Source: Verrucomicrobiota bacterium (GTDB lineage: Bacteria > Verrucomicrobiota > Verrucomicrobiia > Limisphaerales > AV2). From it: a DNA stretch of 8,437 nt. The notes under the pieces were generated by a model. The model was not told the origin of the DNA. It searched no databases and worked only from the letters and a program-made list of their open reading frames with translations. Below, in pieces: positions 1 to 5,751 of the stretch. The position numbers were made by a program, and so were the translations under genes. The DNA is taken from NCBI GenBank assembly GCA_003219345.1, contig QHOP01000028.1, positions 1-8,437 of the forward strand, in the 5' to 3' direction. Within the stretch, counting starts at the first letter, position 1, and the number at the start of each line of letters is the position of its first letter.

Positions 1-352
1 CGGCCGACGCCAGTTGCTCGGCCAACATCTGGCGCGCGACGTAGATGTCAGTGCCTTCTTTGAACACCGCCGTAGTCACGGAGAGTCCCTGGATTGATTC
101 CGAGCGGATGGATTCAAGGTTGCCGACACCGTTCAACGCGCTCTCGATTGGCCGGGTGACGAGCTGTTCCACCTGCTCAGGCGCCAGCCCCGGCGCTTCG
201 GCCTGGACGGTGACCTGGGGTTGAACGAATTCGGGGAAGACATCGAGCTTCGCGTGCGTTGCGACAAAAATCCCGTAACCGACCAGCACGCACGCCAGCG
301 CAACGACGACGCCACGAAAGCGCAAAGAGAGTTCAACAACGCGTTTGAGCAT
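1..352 (-). CDS. Heavy-metal efflux RND pump (CzcA/CusA-like), N-terminal part
   Basis: Inner-membrane proton-driven RND pump that exports metal cations as part of a tripartite complex. Only the first 117 residues are in the window; the gene runs off the left edge. They show a short cytoplasmic N-terminus, a first membrane helix (about residues 14-31), then the start of the periplasmic pore domain with family hallmarks: FPEFVQPQVTVQAEAPGL, EQVEQLVTRPIE, ALNGV, SIQGLSV and GTDIYVARQ. These match the HME (heavy-metal) branch rather than the drug-exporting AcrB branch. Metal specificity cannot be read because the membrane-domain signature lies outside the window. The ATG follows the adaptor stop codon by only 5 bases, and GGGAG plus AGGGA upstream form a ribosome binding site overlapping that stop, so the two genes are very probably co-transcribed and translationally coupled. 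Confidence 0.93.
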   Translation of the reverse strand, partial: MLKRVVELSLRFRGVVVALACVLVGYGIFVATHAKLDVFPEFVQPQVTVQAEAPGLAPEQVEQLVTRPIESALNGVGNLESIRSESIQGLSVTTAVFKEGTDIYVARQMLAEQLASA

Positions 353-357
353 TTCCC

Positions 358-1359
358 TTACTCCCGCTCGCCGCTTAAGAAACCTCCGCTGCTCAGTTCG
401 GTGGAAAGAATCGTCTGCACGCCGTCCACAATGACGCGGTCCTTGCCCGTCACTCCGGAAGGAACGAACCACCCGTTTTCAGCCGGATAATCGAGTGGAA
501 CTTCGCGTCGCGTAAACTCGTTGTCGCCGGTCTGCAAATAAACCCACGTCTTGCCTTCATAGCGTATCACCGCGTCACGCGAGACTGTCACGCCGTTCAA
601 TGAGTCGCCTGGAACCTTGACGTAACCGGTGACGGCTGCGTTGGGTGAAAAGGCCGACGGCTTGCCCGCGATCAGAAATAAAAATCCCGCTCCCTGCGTC
701 TGTGGATCGACGCTCGGGGTCGAGTCGAAAAAGTCGGCGGTGATCGAGTGCTCGCCGTCGCCGACCGAGACCAGTCGCGCCGCCGAAGGAGGCGATTTCA
801 AACTTTCTCCCGCCGGCAGATCAACGCGGACGAGCGTATGTTCACCGTTCGCCAACGATCTGACAAAGGCGGGCGGATCGTCACGCTCCAGAATCGCTTT
901 GCCCCATCCCAGCGCCAGCTTCGTGCGGAGTGATTCGACCAGAACCTGGTCGCGTTTGGCGGCAGCCTCGGCGGCTTGCAACGCGCGCACCGACGCATTG
1001 TTCTGCTCCGCTAGGGTCTTCAGGCGTTCGAACTCCCGTTGCGACGTTTCCGTTGCCACGTGTGCCTGAACGAGATCGGCCATCAGTGCAGCCAGCGGCG
1101 CGGGGTCGAGCACTCGACCGTATCCTCTGATCTCCGGCTGCCACTGCGCCGCTGCGGGATTCGCCGCTTTCAAACCGATGCGCTCCTGTGCCTGCGCGTC
1201 GAGGGTGACGATGGTCTCGCCGTTTGTTCCGCGCTTGACGCGGGATTGGTTGGCGTTTGGTTTCTTCGTTTCGTTTTCTCCCCCGGACTTGGAACACGCC
1301 CCGAGCAGAGCGGAGATGAGTCCCGTCAGCAGAAGAGGATAAATGGGTATCAATTTCAT
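358..1359 (-). CDS. RND efflux periplasmic adaptor (membrane fusion) lipoprotein, compact form
   Basis: Periplasmic adaptor linking the RND pump to the outer-membrane factor; 333 residues from the chosen ATG. I chose this start over an in-frame ATG 69 bases upstream because it opens directly on a lipoprotein signal peptide (MKLIPIYPLLLTGLISALLG, lipobox LGAC, lipidated Cys22), and the longer version would read out of the adjacent repeat element. No strong Shine-Dalgarno precedes it. After a polar linker (about 23-50) come a first beta segment (50-85), an alpha-helical hairpin rich in Ala/Glu/Gln/Leu (about 88-150), a beta-barrel region (about 175-255) and a membrane-proximal domain (about 256-320; VTVSRDAVIRYEGKTWVYL, VDGVQTIL). 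The lipoyl halves that usually flank the hairpin are not recognisable, and the protein is shorter than CusB or CzcB. No His- or Met-rich metal-binding tail is visible. It lies between the outer-membrane factor and the pump, as in czcCBA order. Confidence 0.88.
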   Translation of the reverse strand: MKLIPIYPLLLTGLISALLGACSKSGGENETKKPNANQSRVKRGTNGETIVTLDAQAQERIGLKAANPAAAQWQPEIRGYGRVLDPAPLAALMADLVQAHVATETSQREFERLKTLAEQNNASVRALQAAEAAAKRDQVLVESLRTKLALGWGKAILERDDPPAFVRSLANGEHTLVRVDLPAGESLKSPPSAARLVSVGDGEHSITADFFDSTPSVDPQTQGAGFLFLIAGKPSAFSPNAAVTGYVKVPGDSLNGVTVSRDAVIRYEGKTWVYLQTGDNEFTRREVPLDYPAENGWFVPSGVTGKDRVIVDGVQTILSTELSSGGFLSGERE

Positions 1360-1394
1360 GTTCGCGGGTATCAGCTCAGGACAGCGCTGGGTTT

Positions 1395-1534
1395 GGGGAG
1401 CGCACGCGGCCCGCCGACCGCACTCCAATCCGGCGTGCGAACCAGGTGCTACATTTTCCTGATCGTCTCTGTCGTCTGGCGCCTGGCTTCGCGGCGGGCC
1501 GCCGCGAAGGGCACGCCGGCGGCGTGCGCTCCCC
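1395..1534. repeat. MITE/REP-like palindromic element with 13-bp terminal inverted repeats
   Basis: A 140-bp block bounded by a perfect 13-bp inverted repeat: GGGGAGCGCACGC at 1395-1407 and GCGTGCGCTCCCC at 1522-1534. After one mismatch, three more bases pair inward. Inside are an 11-bp-arm palindrome with a single central base (1487-1509, CTTCGCGGCGG / CCGCCGCGAAG) and a 7-bp-arm hairpin (1511-1527, GCACGCC / GGCGTGC with loop GGC). It occupies most of the 195-bp gap between the outer-membrane factor and the adaptor, so it would be transcribed within the operon. No transposase or clear target duplication is seen. Identity as a dispersed, non-autonomous repeat is inferred from its form; only one copy is in this window. 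Confidence 0.6.
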
Positions 1535-1537
1535 TGA

Positions 1538-1573
1538 TGTTGGGTGTTCCACTTTCATTTTGTTGGGCGTTCG
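1538..1573. repeat. Short direct repeat across the 3' end of the outer-membrane factor gene
   Basis: TGTTGGGTGTTC at 1538-1549 recurs with one change (TGTTGGGCGTTC) at 1561-1572, a spacing of 23 bases. On the minus strand the unit reads GAACACCCAACA, close to GAACATCCAACA strings that I recall as common tandem fillers in verrucomicrobial genomes (memory, not a search). One unit forms the last codons of the outer-membrane factor (the PERPTK tail) and the other lies just past the stop codon, so the repeat overlaps the gene end and adjoins the 1395-1534 element. Confidence 0.4.
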
Positions 1574-2973
1574 GGTGCGCGCTGAACCATGTTGGTCAGA
1601 GACGACGTGGAAGTCGCCCCGATCCTCTCGTCCATCGGACGTTGCAACGCGTCCTCCAACGCGCCGAGCGATTGCTGCAGCCTGGCCTGTCCGTCGAGCC
1701 GCGCGAGCGTCGCAACGCCGAGTTCCAATTGCACGTTTAACATATCAAGCTGATCGGCAGCTCCGGCCTTCAATTCCGCTTCAACCGATTGCTGTTGTTG
1801 TCGTTCGGCGGCGAGCAACGAATCGCTCGTGGCCAATTGTTCCCGCGCGACTCGATATGCCGCGACCGCGCGGTCGATCTCACCGATGACTTTCGCCTGC
1901 AACTCGGTGAAACGGGCGGCGGCTTCTTCACGGCGCGCTTTCGACTCGGCAATCGGCCCCTGATTTTGATTGAGCACGGGCAGTTCGAATGTGATGCCCA
2001 GCGTCCATTTGTTGTCGCCCTGGTCGAATTGATAGCCGGGGTTCAGGTGAACGTCGGGAAATTGTTTCGCGATTTGCAGCCGAAGCTCGGCCTCGGTGGC
2101 TGCGTAGTCGGACAGCGCGCCGAGAATGTCGGACCGCCCGCGCAACGCGATGTGACGGGCCTCCCTTGAAGTGAGTCCGTCCACTGGGCGCTCCGAAAAA
2201 TCAAATAGCAACTCGACGCCATCCAGCGCGCTCGCGCTTACGCCGAGGGATTCCGCCAGCCGTCCATGAGCCTCGGCGCGTTTCAAGCTAGCGTCGCCCA
2301 ACTCGAGCCGGGTCCTGTTCAAAGCGATCCGCGCCGTAGTCAACTCGAGTTGTGAAATTGCGCCGACCGCGAGGCGCTGTTCGAGCAGCCTCACGATTCG
2401 TTCCTGAACCGCGAGTTGGCTCTCCAACAGCGCACTGCGGCGGTTGGCGGCCGCGAAGTCGAGGAGATTAACGCGCACGTGGCTTCGCACCTGCCAGGCG
2501 ATGGTTGCAATGTTCAGCCGCGCGGACTCGGAAAGATGCTGCGCCTTGTGGATGCGCTTGCCGCGCTTGCCCGCCGTCTCGACCGGCACATCGAGATTGA
2601 AGAAGGGAATCCATGGCGACAATCCGTTCGCGGCGCTGAAGTCGTATCCAGGTGTCAGGCCAAGCGTCGGGTTGGGATGTCCGCCTGCGGTTCGCACGCC
2701 GGCCTGAGCGACGCTCCATTGAGCCCGCGCTACCTCGAGGCTGGGATGATAGTAAAATGCAATGAGCGTGAGCGTTTGCAGGTCCCACGATTCAGGCGGC
2801 CAGTCTTCCAGTTCGTGGCCGAGATTCGTTTCGACGAATTTTTTCAGACCGGCGTCGTCGAGCCGGCGCGCGTCGAGTTTCGCGGCGGTGTCCGCCGGAG
2901 AAATGGGCTGCGGTTCAAACCGGGCGCAGCCGGCGAGCAACGCGGCGAGGAGGATGAGCGGCCAGCGCTTCAC
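1555..2973 (-). CDS. Outer-membrane efflux factor lipoprotein (TolC family, CzcC/CusC-like)
   Basis: Outer-membrane channel of the tripartite metal efflux complex; 472 residues, the usual length for this family. It starts on GTG, chosen because it opens straight onto a lipoprotein signal peptide (MKRWPLILLAALLAGC, lipobox LAGC, Cys16) and the same frame has no ATG before an upstream stop. The body shows the TolC-family pattern of two homologous halves: LTLIAFYYHPSLEVARAQWS (about 67-86) and PNPTLGLTPGYDF, then long amphipathic helices (about 145-235), and in the second half GRSDILGALSDYAATEAELR, QFPDVHLNPGYQFDQGDNKW, a beta strand ending FELPVLNQNQGPI, and further coiled-coil helices rich in Gln/Glu/Ala (about 345-450). 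It is the first gene of the minus-strand operon; the adaptor follows after a gap filled by a palindromic element. The last few codons appear to lie in a short repeat. Confidence 0.92.
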   Translation of the reverse strand: MKRWPLILLAALLAGCARFEPQPISPADTAAKLDARRLDDAGLKKFVETNLGHELEDWPPESWDLQTLTLIAFYYHPSLEVARAQWSVAQAGVRTAGGHPNPTLGLTPGYDFSAANGLSPWIPFFNLDVPVETAGKRGKRIHKAQHLSESARLNIATIAWQVRSHVRVNLLDFAAANRRSALLESQLAVQERIVRLLEQRLAVGAISQLELTTARIALNRTRLELGDASLKRAEAHGRLAESLGVSASALDGVELLFDFSERPVDGLTSREARHIALRGRSDILGALSDYAATEAELRLQIAKQFPDVHLNPGYQFDQGDNKWTLGITFELPVLNQNQGPIAESKARREEAAARFTELQAKVIGEIDRAVAAYRVAREQLATSDSLLAAERQQQQSVEAELKAGAADQLDMLNVQLELGVATLARLDGQARLQQSLGALEDALQRPMDERIGATSTSSLTNMVQRAPERPTK

Positions 2974-3018
2974 GAAATTGCCCGGTGATGTTGCGAAATG
3001 TTCACTGCAACCTATCCA

Positions 3019-3101
3019 TGTCTATAAGGCGCGCGCGAGTCGTTCAAGGTCTTTGTGTTCCGAGCAAGCGAATTGATTCAATTGAACCATCAGGTTTATC
3101 T
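3019..3101. promoter_or_regulatory. Candidate divergent promoters between efflux operon and flavin reductase
   Basis: The 210-bp gap 2974-3183 must hold the promoters of two divergent genes. For the minus-strand efflux operon, TTGAAC (3047-3042) and TATAGA (3026-3021) are separated by 15 bases, shorter than ideal. For the plus-strand flavin reductase, TTGATT (3073-3078) and TTATCT (3096-3101) are separated by 17 bases. A perfect 10-bp palindrome TTCAATTGAA (3077-3086), overlapping the 13-base near-palindrome 3071-3083, sits within the latter and could be an operator. These are motif matches by eye only. Confidence 0.25.
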
Positions 3102-3125
3102 GTGTTCATCTGTTGTCCATCCGTG
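3095..3125. repeat. Degenerate dispersed repeat ('ATCTGTGTTC' type)
   Basis: Three imperfect units of 10-11 bases in a row: ATCTGTGTTC (3098-3107), ATCTGTTGTCC (3108-3118) and ATCCGTG (3119-3125). In reverse complement it reads CACGGATGGACA followed by ACAGATGAACACAG. That closely resembles a CACGGATGGACACGGATGAA-like intergenic repeat I remember from verrucomicrobial genomes. The internal periodicity is seen directly; the link to a dispersed family is recollection and was not searched. Confidence 0.45.
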
Positions 3126-3183
3126 AGTTTTCCCTGTCTGAACTCGCCGTTGCGTCCTGCTCAAAAGGCGTTAACCTCCCTGC

Positions 3184-3957
3184 ATGGCTGGCCAACCCGT
3201 GCAAGTTTTGGCCGTCGTCGGCAGTTTGAATCCGACTTCCGTCACGCGGACCGTCATTCTACACGCTGCGGAACGACTGCGCAGCGACGGTTGTTCTGTG
3301 GACGTGCTCGATCTGGAAAAGGACTCGCTGCCGCTCTACAACCCGGACACGGCTTACGACGCGCCCGGATTCGACCAGTTGCAGGGTCGCGTGGAGCGCG
3401 CGGATGTTTATGTGCTGGGCACGCCCGATTACCACGGCAGCATCAGCAGCGCGATGAAAAATTTCCTCGACCATTTCTGGCGCGAGTTCGCCGGGAAGCT
3501 GTTTGCCACCATCGTCGCATCGCACGAGAAAGGGCTGACGGTGACCGATCAGCTCCGCACCGTGGCACGCCAATGCTACGCCTGGACATTGCCCTATGGC
3601 GTGTCGTTCGCGGACGAGGAAGACGTGCGCGACGGGCAGGTTTCGAGCGAGGCGTTAAGGAAACGACTCGAAATGTTTGTGCGCGACGTGCGGACTTATG
3701 GCGCGTTGCTGGCGCGACAGCGGCGCGCGGATCTGGAAGGCGCAGAGCCCTGTCCCGGCGCGGCGGGAGAACTTTTGGCTGCAGAATGGAATCACTTTTC
3801 ATTCGATCAAAAAGGATACCGGGTCATGGGAGGTCAGCGCGGACTGAAGTCCGCGGCTACGAATCATAAAGACACGCTCTATATCCGCGCACCGCAGCGA
3901 AGGTTAACAGGAGCGAACGGAGAGAATGGAAACAGGAAAACGGGCCGATCCGGTTGA
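3184..3957 (+). CDS. NAD(P)H-dependent FMN reductase-like flavoprotein with repeat-derived C-terminal tail
   Basis: Cytoplasmic flavodoxin-fold oxidoreductase of the NADPH-dependent FMN reductase family, which reduces flavin or small electrophiles (quinones, chromate and others) with NAD(P)H. The FMN phosphate loop is GSLNPTSVTR (13-22). The second hallmark, GTPDYHGSISSAMKNFLDH (79-97), forms the isoalloxazine-binding loop and following helix. The core continues with EFAGKLFATIVASHEKGL and QCYAWTLPYGVSF (130-142). At 257 residues it is longer than the usual 180-220. The family-like part ends near residue 215; from about 219 on the frame runs through a palindromic repeat (3836-3858) and a purine-rich repeat (3904-3934), giving a low-complexity tail ending GANGENGNRKTGRSG. 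No convincing Shine-Dalgarno precedes the ATG. It is divergent from the metal efflux operon; a role in metal or redox stress is possible but unproven. There is no signal peptide. Confidence 0.85.
   Translation: MAGQPVQVLAVVGSLNPTSVTRTVILHAAERLRSDGCSVDVLDLEKDSLPLYNPDTAYDAPGFDQLQGRVERADVYVLGTPDYHGSISSAMKNFLDHFWREFAGKLFATIVASHEKGLTVTDQLRTVARQCYAWTLPYGVSFADEEDVRDGQVSSEALRKRLEMFVRDVRTYGALLARQRRADLEGAEPCPGAAGELLAAEWNHFSFDQKGYRVMGGQRGLKSAATNHKDTLYIRAPQRRLTGANGENGNRKTGRSG
3836..3858. repeat. Palindromic repeat inside the 3' end of the flavin reductase gene
   Basis: Perfect 8-bp inverted repeat CGCGGACT / AGTCCGCG (3838-3845 and 3848-3855) with a two-base loop GA. The flanking AGC and GCT pair further with one bulged G. 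The string GCGGACTGAAGTCCGC followed by GGCTACG is one I recall as a frequent intergenic palindrome in Verrucomicrobia. Here it lies within an open frame and encodes the residues around RGLKSAAT. No T-run follows, so it is not a classical intrinsic terminator. Confidence 0.55.
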
Positions 3958-4024
3958 GAACAGAATTTTCCCGGCTGGATCAATTGCAACCTCTTCTCTC
4001 TCGTTTCCTCCATTTCCTCCTGTT
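3904..4024. repeat. Pair of inverted purine-rich repeats (AACAGGAG type)
   Basis: Two related arms in opposite orientation. The left arm, 3904-3934, starts TTAACAGGAGCGAACGGAG. The right arm, 3990-4024, read on the minus strand starts AACAGGAGGAAATGGAGG. They share a perfect AACAGGAG (3906-3913 and 4017-4024) and then a loose GGAG-N2-AA periodicity. The left arm encodes the last residues of the flavin reductase tail; the right arm lies between that gene and the esterase, where an upstream-extended esterase frame would read SLSFPPFPPVW. The 160-bp stretch 3958-4117 holds nothing else recognisable. Confidence 0.45.
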
Positions 4025-4117
4025 TGGATTGCTTCGGATTTCAGGTTAAATCTTCACTTGATGCCCGATGAATGCGGTGTATTCCTTGGGCATCCGGTGC
4101 GCCAAACTCAAAAACGA

Positions 4118-5608
4118 ATGCAACACCGTAAACGCTACTTCTTGTCCGCCTGTTTCGCAGCCGGACGCATCATGGCTATATCAGCCGGCCGTCTATGTGG
4201 CCAGTCGGCAGCCGTTCCGAGCTCCGGCGCCCTGCCCGAACCGTTGAACTGGACGACCCAGCAGGATCACCAGAACATGAAGGATCAGTTGGGGATTAAA
4301 GCGCTCCGCCCTGGTCCGAGTGGCCGGGCCGGCGCGACCAATGAGGCCAATTACGATCCGGCCAAAGCCAACCCCTATCCCGATCTGCCCGATCCCCTCA
4401 CGTTGAAAAACGGACAGAAGGTCACGACCGCTGACGTGTGGTGGAAACAGCGCTGCCCGGAAATTGTCGAGGACTTCGAGCGCGAAGTCGTTGGCCGCGT
4501 GCCTCGGAATGTACCCAAGGTTACGTGGAGGATCACGACCCAGTCAGTTGACCGGGTGGTGGGTGAGATATCGGTTGTTGCCAAACAACTGGTGGGACAC
4601 GTGGACAATTCGGCCTGCCCGGCGATCAGCGTCGATATTCAAATGACGCTAGTCACTCCGTCGAATGCCAAGGCACCTGTCCCGGTGCTGATGATGTTCA
4701 GCGGCTTTGGCGGCGGCGGGTTTCTCCGGAGACCGGGTGAACCTGCGCCCGCCCCGCGCGCTGGTTTCGGCGGCGGTAACTTCACCGATCCTCCCTCGAC
4801 CGAGCAATTGATCGCCGCCGGATGGGGTTACGCTACCATCAATCCGGGCAGTATTCAGGCCGACAACGGCGCTGGACTGACGAAGGGAATCATCGGCCTG
4901 GTCAACAAAGGTCAGCCACGCAAGCCGGATGACTGGGGTTCGTTGCGCGCGTGGGCCTGGGGCGCCGCGCGCGGTTTGGATTATCTTGAGACCGATTCCG
5001 CTGTGGACGCAAAGAAGGTCGGCATCGAAGGCGTTTCACGTTTCGGCAAAGCCGCTCTGGTTGCGATGGCCTTTGAGCCGCGCTTTGTCATGGCGCTTGT
5101 CGGTTCTTCCGGCGAGGGCGGAGCCAAGCTGCATCGCCGCAATTTTGGTGAAGCGGTGGAGAATCTCACCGGCTCGGGCGAATACCACTGGATGGCGGGC
5201 AATTTCCTGAAATACGGCGCGGACGAATCCACCTTCGGCAGGAAGAACGCGGGCGATCTGCCGGTTGACGCTCACGAGTTAATCGCGTTGTGCGCGCCGC
5301 GTCTCACCTTCATCAGTTACGGCGTGCCCGAACGCGGCGACGCCAACTGGCTCGACCAGCAGGGCAGTTACATGGCCACCGTCGCCGCCGGGCCGGTCTT
5401 CCGTCTTCTGGGCGCGCGCGACATCGGCGAACGAGAAAATTATCGCACCGCGAAAATGCCGCCGGTGAACACCGGCCTGCTCGACGGCGAACTCGCCTGG
5501 CGCCAGCACGACGGCGGACACGAAGACCGGTCGAACATGAAACACTTCATCGCGTGGGCCAACAAGTTCATCAAGCAAACCCCGCCCGCGGCGGCCTCGG
5601 AGAAATAA
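4118..5608 (+). CDS. Secreted CE15-like glucuronoyl esterase (alpha/beta hydrolase)
   Basis: Likely cleaves the ester between 4-O-methyl-glucuronic acid of xylan and lignin alcohols, loosening lignin-carbohydrate complexes. 496 residues from the chosen ATG, which begins a signal peptide (MQHRKR, hydrophobic stretch to about 28). The same frame stays open upstream to an ATG at 3926, but that part is repeat sequence; another ATG at 4061 lacks a signal peptide directly after it. Family features: WWKQRCPEIVEDFEREV (108-124), a Gly-rich oxyanion-hole loop after VPVLMMFSGFGGGG (188-201), GYATINPGSI (237-246), DDWGSLRAWAWGAARGLDYL (271-290), nucleophile motif GVSRFGKAA (Ser307), SSGEGGAKLHRRNFGE (Glu333, probable catalytic acid), GEYHWMAGNF, LPVDAHELIALCAPR, and GELAWRQHDGGH with probable catalytic His468. 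No carbohydrate-binding module is present. It probably acts in the periplasm or outside the cell. A related, uncharacterised acetyl-xylan-type esterase is the main alternative. Confidence 0.8.
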   Translation: MQHRKRYFLSACFAAGRIMAISAGRLCGQSAAVPSSGALPEPLNWTTQQDHQNMKDQLGIKALRPGPSGRAGATNEANYDPAKANPYPDLPDPLTLKNGQKVTTADVWWKQRCPEIVEDFEREVVGRVPRNVPKVTWRITTQSVDRVVGEISVVAKQLVGHVDNSACPAISVDIQMTLVTPSNAKAPVPVLMMFSGFGGGGFLRRPGEPAPAPRAGFGGGNFTDPPSTEQLIAAGWGYATINPGSIQADNGAGLTKGIIGLVNKGQPRKPDDWGSLRAWAWGAARGLDYLETDSAVDAKKVGIEGVSRFGKAALVAMAFEPRFVMALVGSSGEGGAKLHRRNFGEAVENLTGSGEYHWMAGNFLKYGADESTFGRKNAGDLPVDAHELIALCAPRLTFISYGVPERGDANWLDQQGSYMATVAAGPVFRLLGARDIGERENYRTAKMPPVNTGLLDGELAWRQHDGGHEDRSNMKHFIAWANKFIKQTPPAAASEK

Positions 5609-5672
5609 CTCCAACCGTCACCTCGCGCCGATTCCAGCCGCAAAAGGACGTATGGAGGCGCAAGGAAGGTCC

Positions 5673-5697
5673 CCCTCTCCGCCTCGATCGGAGAGGG
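5673..5697. terminator. Strong hairpin between convergent genes, possible bidirectional terminator and dispersed repeat
   Basis: Perfect 9-bp stem CCCTCTCCG / CGGAGAGGG (5673-5681 and 5689-5697) with a 7-base loop, followed by CCGGGCTGAGGT. It lies in the 143-bp gap between two convergent genes, where it could stop transcription from both sides, although there is no T-run on either strand. The CCCTCTCC...GGAGAGGG-CCGGG-TGAGG layout also resembles a dispersed repeat I recall from many bacterial genomes. Hairpin is certain; function is inferred. Confidence 0.5.
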
Positions 5698-5751
5698 CCG
5701 GGCTGAGGTGTCGGACTTTGCCTGAGGTTATTTGAAAGGGTAGCCTTCGTT

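Noticed and set aside
1360..1428. Upstream in-frame extension of the adaptor to an ATG at 1428
   Set aside because: It places 23 residues before a clear lipoprotein signal peptide and reads out of the palindromic element; the start at 1359 fits the family.
1376..1558. 60-codon minus-strand frame inside the intergenic element
   Set aside because: It consists of the repeat itself, with no recognisable protein features or ribosome binding site.
1039..1740. Plus-strand open frame of 233 codons
   Set aside because: It runs antisense to the adaptor and outer-membrane factor and through the repeat element; Arg- and Cys-rich composition is typical of a GC-rich shadow frame.
3095..3125. Possible mini CRISPR array
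   Set aside because: The units are 10-11 bases, imperfect and adjacent without spacers; no cas genes are present.
3926..4117. Upstream in-frame extension of the CE15-like esterase to an ATG at 3926
   Set aside because: The added residues come from the inverted purine/pyrimidine repeat, overlap the flavin reductase gene and would bury the signal peptide.
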